From Chaetoceros tenuissimus (taxonomy: Eukaryota; Bacillariophyta; Thalassiosirophyceae; Chaetocerotales; Chaetocerotaceae), in contig BLLK01000062.1 in the NCBI GenBank assembly GCA_021927905.1, positions 62,001 through 126,000 of the forward strand: a DNA stretch of 64,000 bases, written 5' to 3'. The position numbers and the translations under genes are program-made. How positions within the stretch are numbered: position 1 is the stretch's first letter; each line of letters starts with the position of its first letter. Below, in pieces: positions 9,388-21,469 of the stretch. Under the pieces are notes generated by a model. That model made no database searches and was not told the origin of the DNA. It saw nothing but the letters and a program-made list of their open reading frames with translations.

Positions 9388-10849
9388 ATGAAAAGATTAC
9401 TCACAACATCAGCTACATCAAATGGCTTGAGGCGTGTCGTAGTCACTGGAATAGGAGCACAAACTCCTCTCGGAAATACATTTGACTCGACATGGAATAC
9501 ACTTGTTTCTACAGACATTACACCTGAAAAAGGTATCACAACATTAGAAGAAGCTTTACTGATTCAAAACCTACCACAGGATGTATTGGATAGAGATTTG
9601 AAAAATGCAAAACTTATTCCTAGTCAAGTGGCAGCACCCGTTCGAGATGTTCCGTATGATGTACGAACAAGTAGATTTGTACAGTTTGCATTACATGCTG
9701 CAAGAGAAGCTATTGAAGCATCAAATTTGTCAGATCATCTCGGTTTAAATAGCCAAGAAGACATTAGTGATGATGTTTTATACAATAGAACAAGAACGGG
9801 AACATGTATAGCAAGTGGAATGTCTTCTATTCGTGAAGTTGTATCGAATCAAGATATTATGGAAAGTAAGAATTCAATTCGAAGAATAAGCCCTCATTTC
9901 GTTCCCAAAATTTTGTGCAATGCTCCTTCATCTCGGGTTAGTCTTGATCTTCATTTACATGGTCCGAATTTAGCACCATCTACTGCTTGTGCAGCAGGAG
10001 CTCATGCTATTGGTGAAGCATTTCGAAGTATACAATATGGTGATGCAGATGTTATGATTGCAGGTGGTACTGAAGCATGTATTGATCCATTATCTATGGC
10101 GGGATTTTGTCGATTAAAGGCTCTTTCTACAAAATATAATGATAATCCCATAGCTTCATCACGGCCGTTTGATAAAGATCGTGATGGCTTTGTCATGGGG
10201 GAAGGATGTGCCATCATCATTTTGGAAGAATTAGATCATGCCCTTGAACGAGGTGCGCCCATTCTTTGTGAGATTAGTGGTTATGGTGTTAGCGGTGATG
10301 CATATCACGTCACATCACCTGATCCTGATGGAAAAGGTGCCGAAAGAGCCATGCAAATGGCATTGCAAAGGGCGCGTGTGAAGCCCAGCCAAGTTGATTA
10401 TCTTAACGCAGTAAGTATGATCATGTGAATTATACTTTGCATCACTATGCGCCAATCACTAATACAATTCAACTTTCTTCATCTAGCATGCCACATCAAC
10501 ACCTATGGGCGATGAGATTGAAGAAAGAGTAGTGAAACGATTATTATGTGACAAGGCTGTTGATCGAGAAAGTGCCTTACATATTAGCTCTACAAAGGGG
10601 GCAACTGGTCATTTATTGGGTGCAGCTGGTGCTCTAGAATCAGCTTTTACAATCAATGCTTTAGCTACAAATTTAGTGCCCCATACTCGCAACCTTTATC
10701 TGGATGATCCAAATGCGCAGGAAAACTTTCATCATGTAGTAGATGCACCTTTTGAAAAGCAGATTGATGTGGCTATCAATAACAGTTTTGGATTTGGAGG
10801 AACAAATGCATCATTGGTATTTTCTAGATTTAATAGTAAAAGTCTTTAA
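9388..10849 (+). CDS. 3-oxoacyl-ACP synthase (KAS), mitochondrial type
   Basis: Condensing enzyme of type II fatty acid synthesis (FabF/OXSM family). Exon 1 is 9388-10410; a roughly 77-nt intron (GTAAGT...CTAG) ends at about 10487, and exon 2 runs to 10849, giving about 461 aa. The Cys-His-His triad is visible: Cys in APSTACAAGAHAIGEAF, His in NAHATSTPMGDEIE (spanning the splice junction) and His in STKGATGHLLGAAGA. The C-terminal NNSFGFGGTNASLVF is also typical. The start MKRLLTTSATSNGLRR resembles a mitochondrial presequence and there is no signal peptide, so a mitochondrial KAS (lipoate precursor supply) is more likely than the plastid isoform. The frame is open further upstream to 9265. 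Its stop lies only 2 bp from the stop of the convergent PsuG-PsuK gene. Confidence 0.92.
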
Positions 10850-10851
10850 CT

Positions 10852-12979
10852 TTATAAGTTGGGTGATATTGTACTTTCTTCACACTGCAAACTGATTAGT
10901 GCCTTCTCCATCCCAATTTGAATTGATTCCTCTTCACTTTTTCCGTTTAGAAGCCCGTATATGAAGCCTCCAGTTAAAGTATCGCCCGCACCAGTGCAAT
11001 TTGCAACATTTTCAATTGGTGATACATCAAACATTTTGTAGCTAATTGGTTTATTCTCGTACTTGGAAGCCAAAATTGCACCCCTTGACCCCATGGTGAT
11101 AACGAGATGAGATTCCGTGAAGTTCATTGTATTTAGAACAGTTTTTGTTGCCACTTTGATATCTTCCTCATTATCAGATCTTTCTGAACCGGCCATGGCA
11201 TACAGCTCGTCCAAATTCGGGAAGGCATAAGTTAAAGCTGACATAAATTGTTTGTTTTTGCTCACTTCAATCGCTTTCGGGACGCTTGTTGGCTCAAAGC
11301 AAACCTTTACAGATGCCCATCGAGCATTTTGTGCAGCTTGGAGAAGACTGGATATTGGTGCATTTGCATCCACAACTAAATAGTCTGCACCAGACAAATC
11401 CTACAAAAAAGCAAATATGAATAATATGCGACAGATAAAGTAGTGAACAACAAGGAAAAGAATTATGAAGGAATCTTACCTCTTCACTTGGGATTTTAAT
11501 TCTACGAAGAACATCCATATCTGCTATCGCAGTATGTAAATCTCCATTAGAGTCTAATAGCGCAAGATACGTTGCAGTATTGGCATCTTCAACTACATCA
11601 ATTCTAGTCGCTATCCCAAGATCGTTCGTGAGACGCTGAACCAAAGACGAACCTCGCGCATCACTTCCAACCGCGGACATCAAGGCTGGTTTAACACCCA
11701 GGCGTGAAAGAACTTCTGCTATGTTTCTACCTACTCCACCATCACATTCCTTACAAATCCCTGGATTTGATGTCCCTAATATCAATGATGAACCTGTTTT
11801 TGGCTTGGCCACTAAATCTATAACAGCTCCACCCATTACTATGACACGATTCTGTATGACACTCTCCCTTTCACTTTTGGTATTCGCTGTAGCTGAGATA
11901 TCTCGTTGTTTAATTTCTGCAGATGGAAATATATTTTTGTCATTATTCCTTCCTGATCGTGCTTTTGCAATAGCGACAGCAATGTCTGCTCCAACATTTG
12001 CATTGCCTTTCACCAAAGCTGTATTTGATTTGAGACTATCCCCTTTAGTCTTTTCCGAAACTCTTTTCAAAATAAATGGTGTCACATCTCGCCCAGAAAT
12101 ATTGAGTTCATCAGCTTCTTTCAACACTTCTTGAATTGCATCCTCGACACTTGCACCAGCTGGATGATTATTTGGCACACCAATCAACATACCATTTTTC
12201 AAACCTAAATCTAGACTAGACAAGTATGCCATAGCAACTTCTTCGGCACTATCTATCCGAGCTGGAGCTCGAATACCAGACGATGGAGAAAAGAAAGCAG
12301 GAAATTCATCAGCTTGAAATGCAGCTGCTGGAACACCATTAGTTTCCAGTACTTCCAAAGTTCGACTTATATCCAGAATAGATTTCACACCAGCTGAAAC
12401 AACAACAACTGGAGTCCGTGCTAATTCTAATAAATCAGCAGATACATCCATTGTGTCTTCACCACCTCGATGAACACCACCAGTACCACCGGTGACAAAA
12501 GTAGTAATGTTTGCCAAATGTGCAAGATGCATTGTACTCGCCACAGTAGTAGCACCCCATTGAACAGGTCCTGTATAATTTTGCTGTTGCAATATATTTT
12601 GCTTGCCTAGAAACAACGGCAAATCTTTTGTCGAACATTTCGCTGCTCTCTTTTCAACACCTGAAATAGCCAAATCTTCCAATTCATCTTGTGTCAGTCC
12701 AACTCGACACTTGTTATTCTTGACAGCAATGGTGCATGGGATTGCACCTTTGCCTCTAATTATTTCAGATAATTCTTTTGCTAATTCAATATTTTTAGGG
12801 TATGGTAATCCATGAGCTAGGATTGTTGATTCTAATGCTACCACTGGTTTGTTATTTGCTATAGCATCTGATACTTCTGGTAATATTTGAAGAATGGAGG
12901 ATGATAATTTCGTACTGAACTTCTTTGTATATTGCCTGCAAATGCTAGTCGCTTGTTTCAGCCTTTGGAATGGAAACAT
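10852..12979 (-). CDS. pseudouridine-5'-P glycosidase/kinase fusion
   Basis: Bifunctional enzyme of pseudouridine breakdown: a PfkB-family kinase makes pseudouridine 5'-phosphate and the glycosidase splits it to uracil and ribose 5-phosphate. Exons 12979-11480 and 11400-10852 (79-nt intron, GTAAGA...TAG, phase 0) encode 682 aa. The N-terminal PsuG domain (about residues 30-340) includes KPVVALESTILAHGLPYP, FVTGGTGGVHRG and the SGIRAPARIDSAEE region. The C-terminal PfkB domain (from about 375) opens VIVMGGAVIDLVAKP, has GGVGRNIAEVLSRLG, and ends with the ATP/anion-hole motif NCTGAGDTLTGGF. This domain order is known in fungal and animal fusions. The start MFPFQRLKQATSICRQYTKK suggests mitochondrial targeting. 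The 3' end abuts the KAS gene. Confidence 0.93.
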
Positions 12980-13359
12980 GCTTTCTTTTGTGTGTATGAC
13001 AAGTGAAAGTTTATGAGATACTATCTTTTAGATGGGAGTACATTGATGAAATATAATGATGGAAGCATTATTGTTCCAGAATTTATATCTTTGTGTGCGT
13101 ACTACTTGATGTACGTAGGTACTTACTTCAACAACACCAAAAAGAATCCATGTTTAGTAAACATGGATGACACATTTCATAGTTTCATAGTATGTAGGAG
13201 CCTACATCCAAAGGAGGCCACAGTTCTTTTACCGTTATTGTTCGTCATTGAACGAAATTTTAGAAGTGCAAACATCAATGCGATTTGAATTTACATTGTA
13301 TGTAAAATACATACCTAGCATCTGATTTACTACTTCACACTACCTTAGAATACACAATC
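12980..13359. other. intergenic region with perfect inverted repeat
   Basis: Divergent promoter space between PsuG-PsuK and the glycosyltransferase at 13360. It contains a perfect 10-bp inverted repeat with a 1-nt centre at 13147-13167 (TCCATGTTTA / TAAACATGGA) and TACGTA-type steps near 13096. The plus-strand frame at 13013-13288 has no recognisable similarity. Confidence 0.5.
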
Positions 13360-14943
13360 ATGGCTCGGATATCTCAAAAACGTATTGGTAGGCGTCGTGG
13401 ACAAACGTCATCAGGAGGGACTCCAATACTACTGTGGACATTCATAGCAATGGCTCTATTCATAGCATGTGTATTCATGTTTGCTTCTTCTGCAATAGAT
13501 GCTGCTGCTGGAAACAATGATGAAGTAAAACTTCAAATACATCCTTTTATTTCAGACCATAACGATGTTGAAAACACAGAACAAAAGCAGGGAGAACATA
13601 CAATTCATCAAAATATGCCACCCACAAATCAAGTTCATGAAATACATGATGGGAAAGAAATGGGAAAGGAGGAACCACTAGCCTCGGATATATTAGACGC
13701 ATCACTTGAGCATAGAATGAACAATGACGGAGAGCCTTATTATCATATTGTATTCAGTACAGATTGTAGTTCGTTTCAGAAATGGCAATCCTATCTTTTA
13801 TTCTACAGTGCAATGAAAGCCAAACAACCAGGGTCAGTCACACGTATTGCATCGGGATGTACCGACGAAGAAGAGCAAGCAGAACAAAAGTTTCAAGACA
13901 TGATTTCACAAACAATGTCCCCTCATTTCAAAGTGCACTTTACTCCACATTTCAGTAAAGTCAAGGATGACAAAGGTAATGAGACTGGAAAAGATTACAA
14001 GTTTTTCAATAAACCCTTTGGACTCTTGCATTGGTTAGAGCATTCAGAAGAAACTTTGAACAATTCCGACATTGTTATATTATTGGATCCAGATCAAATC
14101 CTAACAAGACCCATTACAAATGATTTTAGCGATTTACAGGCAAATGTATTACCAGACAAGGAGCCAAAAACCAAAGTACAACATGGATCGCCATTTGCAC
14201 AAAAGTATGGGTTTGGAGCATCGTGGCTTAAATTGGATGTTGAAACAATTACACAGGATCCTAAAACACCTGCTAGGATTTCAAACGGAGAAGCAGGAAA
14301 GCATTTTCCTGCGGGACCACCCTATTTAGCCACAGTCAAGGATTTCCATCTTATTGCGAAGCATTGGGCTGAATTTGTTCCTCGAGTCCATAAAGAGCAT
14401 CCACATCTTATGGCAGAAATGTATGCTTTTTGTATTGCTGCAGCACATGTCAAATTACCATTTCAAATGGTGGCTTCTTTAATGGTTTCGAATACAGGCA
14501 TGGGACCAAGAGACGAAGGTTGGGGTTTGTTAACAAACGTTCCTGATGAAGATATTTGCAGTAAAGATATCATGTCAAAGTATCCTTTGCCTTCAGTTTT
14601 ACACTATTGTCAACGATATATTGTTGGAAAACACTTTTATGGCAAGAGAAGAATGCCAAAGGATATCTTTACTTGTGAGTCTCCTTTACTGATGGAACCG
14701 CCAAATGATATTCACGAAAAATATGACTATTTTGTTCCGCCTCATGGTACCCACGGTCAAGATGAAAATAAGAGCTTGAGCAAGGAAGGTGCTAGAAGAA
14801 ATGCCTTCATGGTATGCGCACTTACAAGAATGACAAACGAGGCCGCCCTCTTTTATCAACAACATCACTGTGAAACGAAAAAGGATGAAAACATTGCATT
14901 GGATATGTGGAGCCTCAATAAAATCATGACATCTAGTCTTTAA
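13360..14943 (+). CDS. GT95/GT96-like type II glycosyltransferase
   Basis: A 527-aa type II membrane protein: short basic cytosolic tail (RIGRRRGQ), one membrane span near residues 21-46 (ILLWTFIAMALFIACVFMF), an acidic stem and a large lumenal domain. HIVFSTDCSSFQKWQSYLLF, then QPGSVTRIASG, NKPFGLLHWLEH and IVILLDPDQI (a DxD-type metal site) match the pattern of plant hydroxyproline O-arabinosyltransferases and peptidyl-serine alpha-galactosyltransferases (GT95/GT96). It probably acts in the Golgi on Hyp- or Ser-rich secreted proteins, but donor and acceptor cannot be told from sequence. No introns are seen. Confidence 0.8.
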   Translation: MARISQKRIGRRRGQTSSGGTPILLWTFIAMALFIACVFMFASSAIDAAAGNNDEVKLQIHPFISDHNDVENTEQKQGEHTIHQNMPPTNQVHEIHDGKEMGKEEPLASDILDASLEHRMNNDGEPYYHIVFSTDCSSFQKWQSYLLFYSAMKAKQPGSVTRIASGCTDEEEQAEQKFQDMISQTMSPHFKVHFTPHFSKVKDDKGNETGKDYKFFNKPFGLLHWLEHSEETLNNSDIVILLDPDQILTRPITNDFSDLQANVLPDKEPKTKVQHGSPFAQKYGFGASWLKLDVETITQDPKTPARISNGEAGKHFPAGPPYLATVKDFHLIAKHWAEFVPRVHKEHPHLMAEMYAFCIAAAHVKLPFQMVASLMVSNTGMGPRDEGWGLLTNVPDEDICSKDIMSKYPLPSVLHYCQRYIVGKHFYGKRRMPKDIFTCESPLLMEPPNDIHEKYDYFVPPHGTHGQDENKSLSKEGARRNAFMVCALTRMTNEAALFYQQHHCETKKDENIALDMWSLNKIMTSSL

Positions 14944-15032
14944 TTATAATATGATTTTTGAAAATTACAGATTCTAGATAGTATATTCAAAGTCTTGATA
15001 TTCAATATATCAATTACAAAAATCCAACATTT

Positions 15033-16264
15033 CTATGCTGCGATCTTTCTGAAAGTGGTACGGTCAACAGCAGCAATAACATCCTCAAGCTGTGGCAATG
15101 CTGCATTCTCAAGGTCAGTTGCATATGGCATAGGAACATCTGCTCCAGTTACTCTCTCAAATGGTGCATCCAAATAGTTGAAAGCATCAGTCTCCATAAG
15201 AATTGCAGCAATCTCTGATCCAATTCCACATTGTGGCCATCCAGTCTCAATTGAAACAACACGTCCAGTCTTCTTTGCAGAGTTGATGATTGCATCACGA
15301 TCCAACGGACGAATAGACAAAAGATTAATAACCTCAGCTGAAACTCCCTTTGCTGCCAAAGCATCTGCAGCCTCAAGTGCTAAACCAACCATTTTAGAAA
15401 ATGCAATAATGGTAACATCAGTTCCCTCCTTCTCAATCTTTGCCTTTCCAAACGGTATAACCCAATCTTTACTCTGTGCTTCATCACTCATTGGAAATGC
15501 AGTTCCATAAAGAAGCTCGTGCTCCAAAACAACAACAGGGTTAGGATCACGAATAGCGGCCTTAATCAATCCCTTCGCATCTTCCGAAGAATAAGGAGCA
15601 ACTACCTTAAGTCCCGGGCATTGCGAGTACCAAGCTGCAAAACACTGGGAATGCTGCGCAGAAGTTCCTGCAGCATTACCGTTAGGTCCACGGAAAACAA
15701 TAGGACAAGCAATGTTTCCTGCACTCATGTAATATTGCTTCGCCGCCGAGTTAATGACTTGATCAATAGCCTGCATCGAAAAGTTCATAGTCATGAACTC
15801 AACAATAGGCTTCAAGTCCTTGTAGGCTGCTCCGATTGCGAGACCAGCGAATCCCATTTCAGTAATTGGGGTATCGATGACACGTTTATCTCCATATTTC
15901 TGGTACAAGCCCTTTGTCACTTTGTATGCTCCCTGATATTGAGCTACTTCTTCTCCTAGAATAAATACTCCCTCGTCTCTCTCCATCTCTTCGTCAATTC
16001 CCTGATTGATAGCTTCACGTACAGTCATGTCGATAGTAGCAAAGGATCTGGATGCGGTAGAAGAAGATACTCTCCCTGCCATCTATAATTTCAAAAGGAA
16101 GAAAAGATATATATAAATTAGCGAAAAATCTTGTGATGGAAAAGATACATGTGTTGGTTCATGGGAAGTAATCAAGTCTGGAACGAGATTTCGCCGCCCC
16201 TTGTGAGAGCAGAGTATAAACTTACAGCAGGGAGCTTTTTGCTCATTGATCGTAGAGCAAACAT
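15033..16264 (-). CDS. PDHB: pyruvate dehydrogenase E1 beta subunit
   Basis: Beta subunit of the thiamine-dependent E1 of the pyruvate dehydrogenase complex, converting pyruvate to acetyl-CoA. Exon 1 (16264-16226) encodes [13 protein letters not shown]; after a 143-nt intron the second exon runs 16082-15033, total 362 aa. [54 protein letters not shown] and [18 protein letters not shown] are all hallmark blocks, with the second transketolase domain ending [16 protein letters not shown]. The Arg/Ser-rich start ([18 protein letters not shown]) fits a mitochondrial presequence. An ATG also opens exon 2, so a shorter product is possible. It is divergent from the gene at 16643. Confidence 0.95.
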
Positions 16265-16642
16265 TGTTTTCAATTGATTAGAATTGTATATTGTAGAATT
16301 AGCTTCCGATGCTGTTGTATCTGCCTGCACACCACTTTGTTCTTTTGTTGGCTTGCAAAGTTCTCAACCTATCCTCTGCATTTTATATGCGAAAAAAGAG
16401 AAAGGAAAGAGAAGAAAGAAAGTAGAGTTATAGACACACGAGCTAAATAAGGGACAGACATATCTAGCTACACAAGACAGCAAAAATGGGATGAATGTGT
16501 GATGCGTGATGCGACGATCATCATCAATGTAATAACGATGTACTCGTACCTTCCTTTTATTGTTAGGTTCCAATATATAAAGATTTCTCAAAACCAAGAA
16601 AGTCTATCATATGACGAATATATAAATAGAATTAGATAGGAA
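16265..16642. other. divergent promoter region
   Basis: Between PDHB (minus) and the unknown gene at 16643. A purine-rich run (about 16393-16420, GAAAAAAGAGAAAGGAAAG) and a TGATGCGTGATGCGACGATC repeat near 16500 are present. No coding frame or RNA gene is supported. Confidence 0.4.
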
Positions 16643-18606
16643 ATGATAGAAGTAAAAGGAGCAGAGGACGCCTCTACGACTTCCTCTTCTCAGTCCACAA
16701 ATAATGAGACCTATGAAGAAGATGCACAAAATTCGCTGAATAGTAGTACTAGTACTGAACTTCATGTTACATCATCAGACCCGACATCTCAAAGTTCCTT
16801 CGAATTGGCAGCTTCGGCGAAACGTTTAGATCAGAGAATACATAATTCTACACATGAATCCATTCCTGAAGAAGAGGAAGAAGGAGAATCTTCATCGGGA
16901 GAAGAGTTACAAGAACTCCAATCTCCGAAAGCAACTCGAAGTAGTAAATTCTCTCAAACACTTCCTACATCATACAAAACGTCTTGTCCAAAATAGACAT
17001 TGGCAAGAAAATACCAAGAGGTTGGAGAAATCAACAATTTCTTCATCACGATATTCTTCCTGCTTGGCTTGAAACATTCAAACCAATTCCACCCAAACAG
17101 CGACGTGTGGTATGGCCTCTCCTGAAGGAAGGCTCTATTGTTGCAACTCTAGATGATGAATTGTCTATGGGTAGTGCAGGAACAAATTGGAGCACTAGTA
17201 GTCCGGAGAGACGGAGCAGACTTGAGGACAGAATTGCTCATCTAGAATTAGATCCAGATACAAGAGTTGAAACCTGCAAGCTTGTTACTTTTTATTTCTC
17301 AAGGAAAATTGTTGGCTCGATAAAGACGTTGCGAAGGAGAAACCTCGACGAAAACAGCACAAATGATATTCTAATCAAAGAAGCAGAAGAAGAAGGGATA
17401 CAATTTATACAGTCATATGGATCTTATCTCGATATTTTCGAATCGTTGGTGGCAGCAGCAGACTCATTGTCAGCAAGACTGATAGATGAACTTCTGAATG
17501 TCGCAAACTATGATCCAACACATATTGATTGCATGAAAATGCTCAAGAGAAATTCTGCAATAGTGTTGTATGAGCAAAAGTTTCTTTCTGCAATTTTGTC
17601 TCGTGTACATGAAATCTTCAAGAATCCTAATGCCTCCGTTCCAGAAAATCTACTACCTTTACTCGCTGCAGCTTATCCAGATCTCAAGCCTTGGCAAATA
17701 CGATCTTCCTTGCAATCTTTTACCGGCACTCCTGAAGTTATCATAAATGATGACTTTTTGATTCAAATGGAAACAAAAGAAGCCATTTTATATTATATTT
17801 ATCTATCGCTACTAATGGAAAGTAATCACATGGCCCGTATGGATGAGTACTTGGTCAAAGAATGGTGCGTAATGTCAATATCAGAGAACTTCAAAAGCGA
17901 TAATGAGGCCCGTATAGAGAATTTTATGAAAGTTGCGAATGCTGATAGTACCTCTGAAAATGAATATTATCGAGATTTATCTTCACTCCTTGATATGTCA
18001 GCCCAAATAAAAAACAGCTCGCTTTCAATGCAATTATGCGAAGAAGTAATAACATCAGCAAGCAACGAGAAAAACTCATTTGTAATCACGAAATGTGTAA
18101 CTATGCTAAGCCAAATAGCATTTGAAAAGATAAAAAGCATGAAAGATATGAAAGAAGAAGAATTTGATTTCAACAATATATTACATAATATTTTGGAGCT
18201 CTTCGAAAAGCTTGCATCAATCAACGAAATAGCGGCCTCTCAAGTACTCAACTTACCTGAAGAACTTTCAAAAATGTTACAAGCATGCACTGAAATTGAA
18301 AGCCTAGAAAATGAATTCGCGCAACTTATCGCTGATAAAATTTCGCCTTATGCTTGCTTAGACGCTATTTCAATGTGGTCACCAACTAGTAAAGTTTCGA
18401 CGGTTTCAATGATCTCTGTGCTTCAAAAATGTCTGACTCGCAGCCTAGTCCCCAATGGTGAAAAGTCTAACGAAATATCTTTTGCTCTTTCCAACATCCG
18501 CAAGGCGAATGAACGTGTTAGCGAGAATGACCAAAACAAAAGAATGAAAGAGCCAACATCTATATGGGAGCAGATGGAACAGGGCGATGTAATGATTCGA
18601 AAATAA
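16643..18606 (+). CDS. unrecognised alpha-helical protein
   Basis: I do not recognise this family. Two overlapping frames (16643-16996 and 16984-18606) are best joined by a 56-nt intron at 16941-16996 (GTAGTA...ATAG) with a pyrimidine-rich interior, giving about 635 aa. The N-terminal 100 residues are Ser/Thr/Glu-rich and probably disordered (EEEEEGESSSGEE). The rest is Leu-rich and helical without a signal peptide or membrane span, beginning GWRNQQFLHHDILPAWLETF, and may fold as helical repeats. The intron is unusually short; the alternative is that translation starts inside the second frame. No catalytic motif was seen. Confidence 0.6.
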
Positions 18607-18953
18607 GATTTAAAATGTGAAAGCAATGTCGACATCAATATAAACATTTTTGTAGTGGATCGGCGACAGTATAACATTCATATTATGTACTCGAGGTGTA
18701 GATTCAAATAAAATCTTCATACCTAGATTTGATTTTATCAATAACCTCAGCAAATACCCAGATTATGTAAACTTCTCTATGAAAGCATACATTCCAAGTG
18801 TTGTCATTCGTTTCTTAAAAGTATCATGGCAATCGGTAATGAGATGCTTTTACAAATGCACTAATTTATTAGCATTTCCTCCAACAAAGCAGTAATTTGC
18901 ATCGTCGGCGTTGGGATAACACAGTAAAGTAATGAAGCAACAGGTCAAATATA
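18607..18953. other. intergenic, convergent 3' ends
   Basis: AT-rich 3' flanking DNA between two convergent genes. I see no gene, RNA or repeat here. Confidence 0.5.
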
Positions 18954-19718
18954 TCATAGCTTTTTATCGATACCATGTCTCGTTGTAATAAAGGTTTTGT
19001 TCATGAAACCAGTCATGTTGAGCCCCTGAATTTGATTACCAATAGCATACGAGTGCACCAAAGAAGAGTTTCCCAACAAGCCAGCCCAAATGAAAAATGT
19101 TGATCGTGTACTTCCTACAATCTTTTGCTTTGATTTGAGAAGAAAGCAGAAGTCCTGTTCACCACTTTGTCCACTAATAATACGGACTCTCAATCCATTA
19201 GATTTCAAGACATTTGCAATATTTTTGGTCTCTTCGTCATTGTCAAATCTCGTGATGATTGCAACATTATCCCCAATTTTTGCATCACTAAAAAGTTCAG
19301 TATAAGTTTCATTTGCTCCCATTTCAGTAAAACCCTGTGGCATTTCTCTTTTGAAATTTCGGAAATGAAAGACTGTTTCGTTTGCATATGGTGATATTTG
19401 TGGATTGCAGCATTTAGGATTATCCATGTCAAACTGGAATAAATTCCGAAACCGCATAATCTGAGCTTTCTCAAATGAGGAAACCATTGCATTATTTAGA
19501 TAAATAAATGGAGAAGAAGGATGAGTCCCATTGGACAATCTGAATGTTGAGGAATTATTCAAAGCAAATCTGACAATTTCATCTGGATCCTCCATTGGTG
19601 ATACAGGCTGAGAATCCATCAATGGTTTAAAATTTGGAGAATTGAAGAAAGAAAAATCAACTCCTCTAAACTTTGCTTCATTATAGTATTCCAGAGTCTT
19701 CCATTTGGATCTTTTCAT
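18954..19718 (-). pseudogene. 5'-truncated glycosyltransferase-like gene
   Basis: The frame encodes up to 254 aa. Its C-terminal part (DNVAIITRFDNDEETKNIAN, then RIISGQSGEQDFCFLLKSK and VGSTRSTFFIWAGLLGN) looks like the donor-binding half of a GT-B glycosyltransferase-like family common in diatoms, related in layout to fucosyltransferases. There is no signal anchor, and the first residues (MKRSKWKTLEYYN) are encoded by the repeated sequence at 19684-19725, shared with the end of the neighbouring repeat-borne gene in another frame. The real N-terminal half therefore appears to have been lost or displaced at about 19684. It is probably non-functional, although expression as a short protein cannot be excluded. 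Confidence 0.6.
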
Positions 19719-20794
19719 TCACCTCCATCTCTGAGCCTCCAACACGAAAGCTGTCAAATAGGGATGTGCCAGTTGAAGATGAAGCAGTACGGTTTGCATT
19801 AGCCAATTCCAGCTTACTGACTCTGTCGGTGATGCTCTCAACCGCATCCTTGGTGGTCTTGAGATAATGTCTGAAACCTTGGTTATGAAATACTGCTTCC
19901 TGCAGGTCCTTGAGCTTGGAAGGATCTTGTACAGCCTTCATGAGGTCCGGAGCACTCGTATCTTCGATTGCTTCCCAAATAGACTGCCCTGCTCTCGCGA
20001 GGCGAACACTTGGACTTCCCACCTGGGTAAGAAGCATCTGATACTTGGTTGTCAGATCATTGATCTCTTCCTTGAGCTTTTGATCAGCAGCACCCATCCA
20101 CTCTACAATCCGCTTGTCTACCAAAGACAACCATCCTTCTCCCTCGGGCTTGATAGCAGCTGGCTTCTGATTGTTCATTCTTTCAGGAGAGTTAAGAGCA
20201 GCACTTTGGAACATGTCAGCCCCAGGGCAACATCGTCCACCTCTTCATCATCTTCCATCTTGTTGAACACGGACGGTTTCTTGACGGTAGATCTAGCCTG
20301 TGCCAGAGGAACATTACGCAATAGAGCTTCATTCCTGGATTCCACCTCATGTATCCAATCTCCATGATCCCTGAAGTTTGTCTGAAGAAGGCCCTCAATC
20401 TCCACAGTATCCAAATCTGCGACATCCAGCATCAGGTCAACAGAAAGCTTGATCTTAGCAGAAGATCTGGTCATGTAGTACAGGACAGCAGCACCTGTCA
20501 CTTTGCGGGCAACAAGCACTGACACCTTGTTCTCATGACTTGATGGGCATCCCTTAGAGCTGAGCGCTCCACAGAAGACATTCCCATTGTTGCCAATTTT
20601 CCCACAGCACAAGGCTCCGAGATCATTGACTAGTATCTGACTGGAGGGGCAGTGTTTGCAGACCCTGCCTCCGTCCAAGAATCAGAGAAAGGACTGACAT
20701 TATCATCATCATCATCATTATCTCTTCCCCCACGTACTTTAGCAGGTTGCTTACCTGGAGCGGTTGGAATGAAATCGCCAAAAAGAGATGACAT
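19681..20794 (-). other. repeat-borne gene of unknown family, broken
   Basis: On the minus strand from an ATG at about 20794, a discontinuous coding region shows an N-terminal MSSLFGDFIPTAPGK, an Asp run, a Cys/His cluster (CKHC, then CCGK and CPSSH) that may bind zinc, and a helical Gln/Lys/Asp-rich C-terminal part with coiled-coil character. The frame appears broken in about two places. Base composition looks more GC-rich than its neighbours, and its last about 40 nt recur at 23614-23655, so it seems to belong to a dispersed repeat. The Cys/His cluster could be gag-like, but I see no polymerase, integrase or long terminal repeats. A multi-copy host gene is the alternative. Confidence 0.4.
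19684..19725. repeat. 42-nt dispersed repeat, copy A
   Basis: It matches 23614-23655 at 40 of 42 positions, in the same orientation and 3,930 bp apart. It starts TAGTATTCCAGAGTCTTCC. This copy lies at the junction between the truncated glycosyltransferase-like gene and the broken repeat-borne gene. Confidence 0.85.
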
Positions 20795-21469
20795 GGTGTA
20801 GCAAAGAAGTATGAATTAGATTAGATTGAGTAAAGTTGAAGAATTTTCTTTCCAGTTCCAGTACAAGATAGCTATTCTTCCACACAACTGAATTTCAACT
20901 TTCTATGAGCACACTGCTGAAGTAAAGTAAAGACCTTCTAACTGACACCTCTTTCTGACACCTTACAATTTCAATGGCTCTGCTTGCAGCACGTCATTCG
21001 TTTCAATTCTTTCTCTCGTCTGTCAGCTATTTCACTTGTTTCAAGTCCAGGACTTCCAATCATATCTCTTGGATCTTCTCTGTAGGTAGTAGATGTATCA
21101 GAGTATGATTTGTGCGTCATTTTTTTTAACTTTCAAAAGCTGACATCTTGACGTTAGCAGAGCGTTTCAAAAGATATTCTTTACCTCCTTCGCTTCTCTT
21201 TCTTTTCCCTGTTGAACTGTGTGTGCAAGATGGGTAATATTTTCATCTACATGGAGGGTTCTCAAAAATGAGCTAAAAGAATCGTAAGATGAAAATCAAT
21301 CGTCATTGTACCATACCTTTTTGCATGAGCTTCTCTTCAGCGGATTGTATTCTGAAAAAGATCGTGGGAATATCTGAACGACATCATTATATCTAAATCT
21401 AGATAGTGGCCATCATTGGTAACATTAATTTCAACCATGGTTAGCTCTACTATATACATCTACCTTACT
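20795..21469. other. intergenic region
   Basis: 5' flank of the repeat-borne gene up to the MITE-like element. It is pyrimidine-rich around 21000-21040. No coding frame or RNA gene is supported. Confidence 0.4.
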
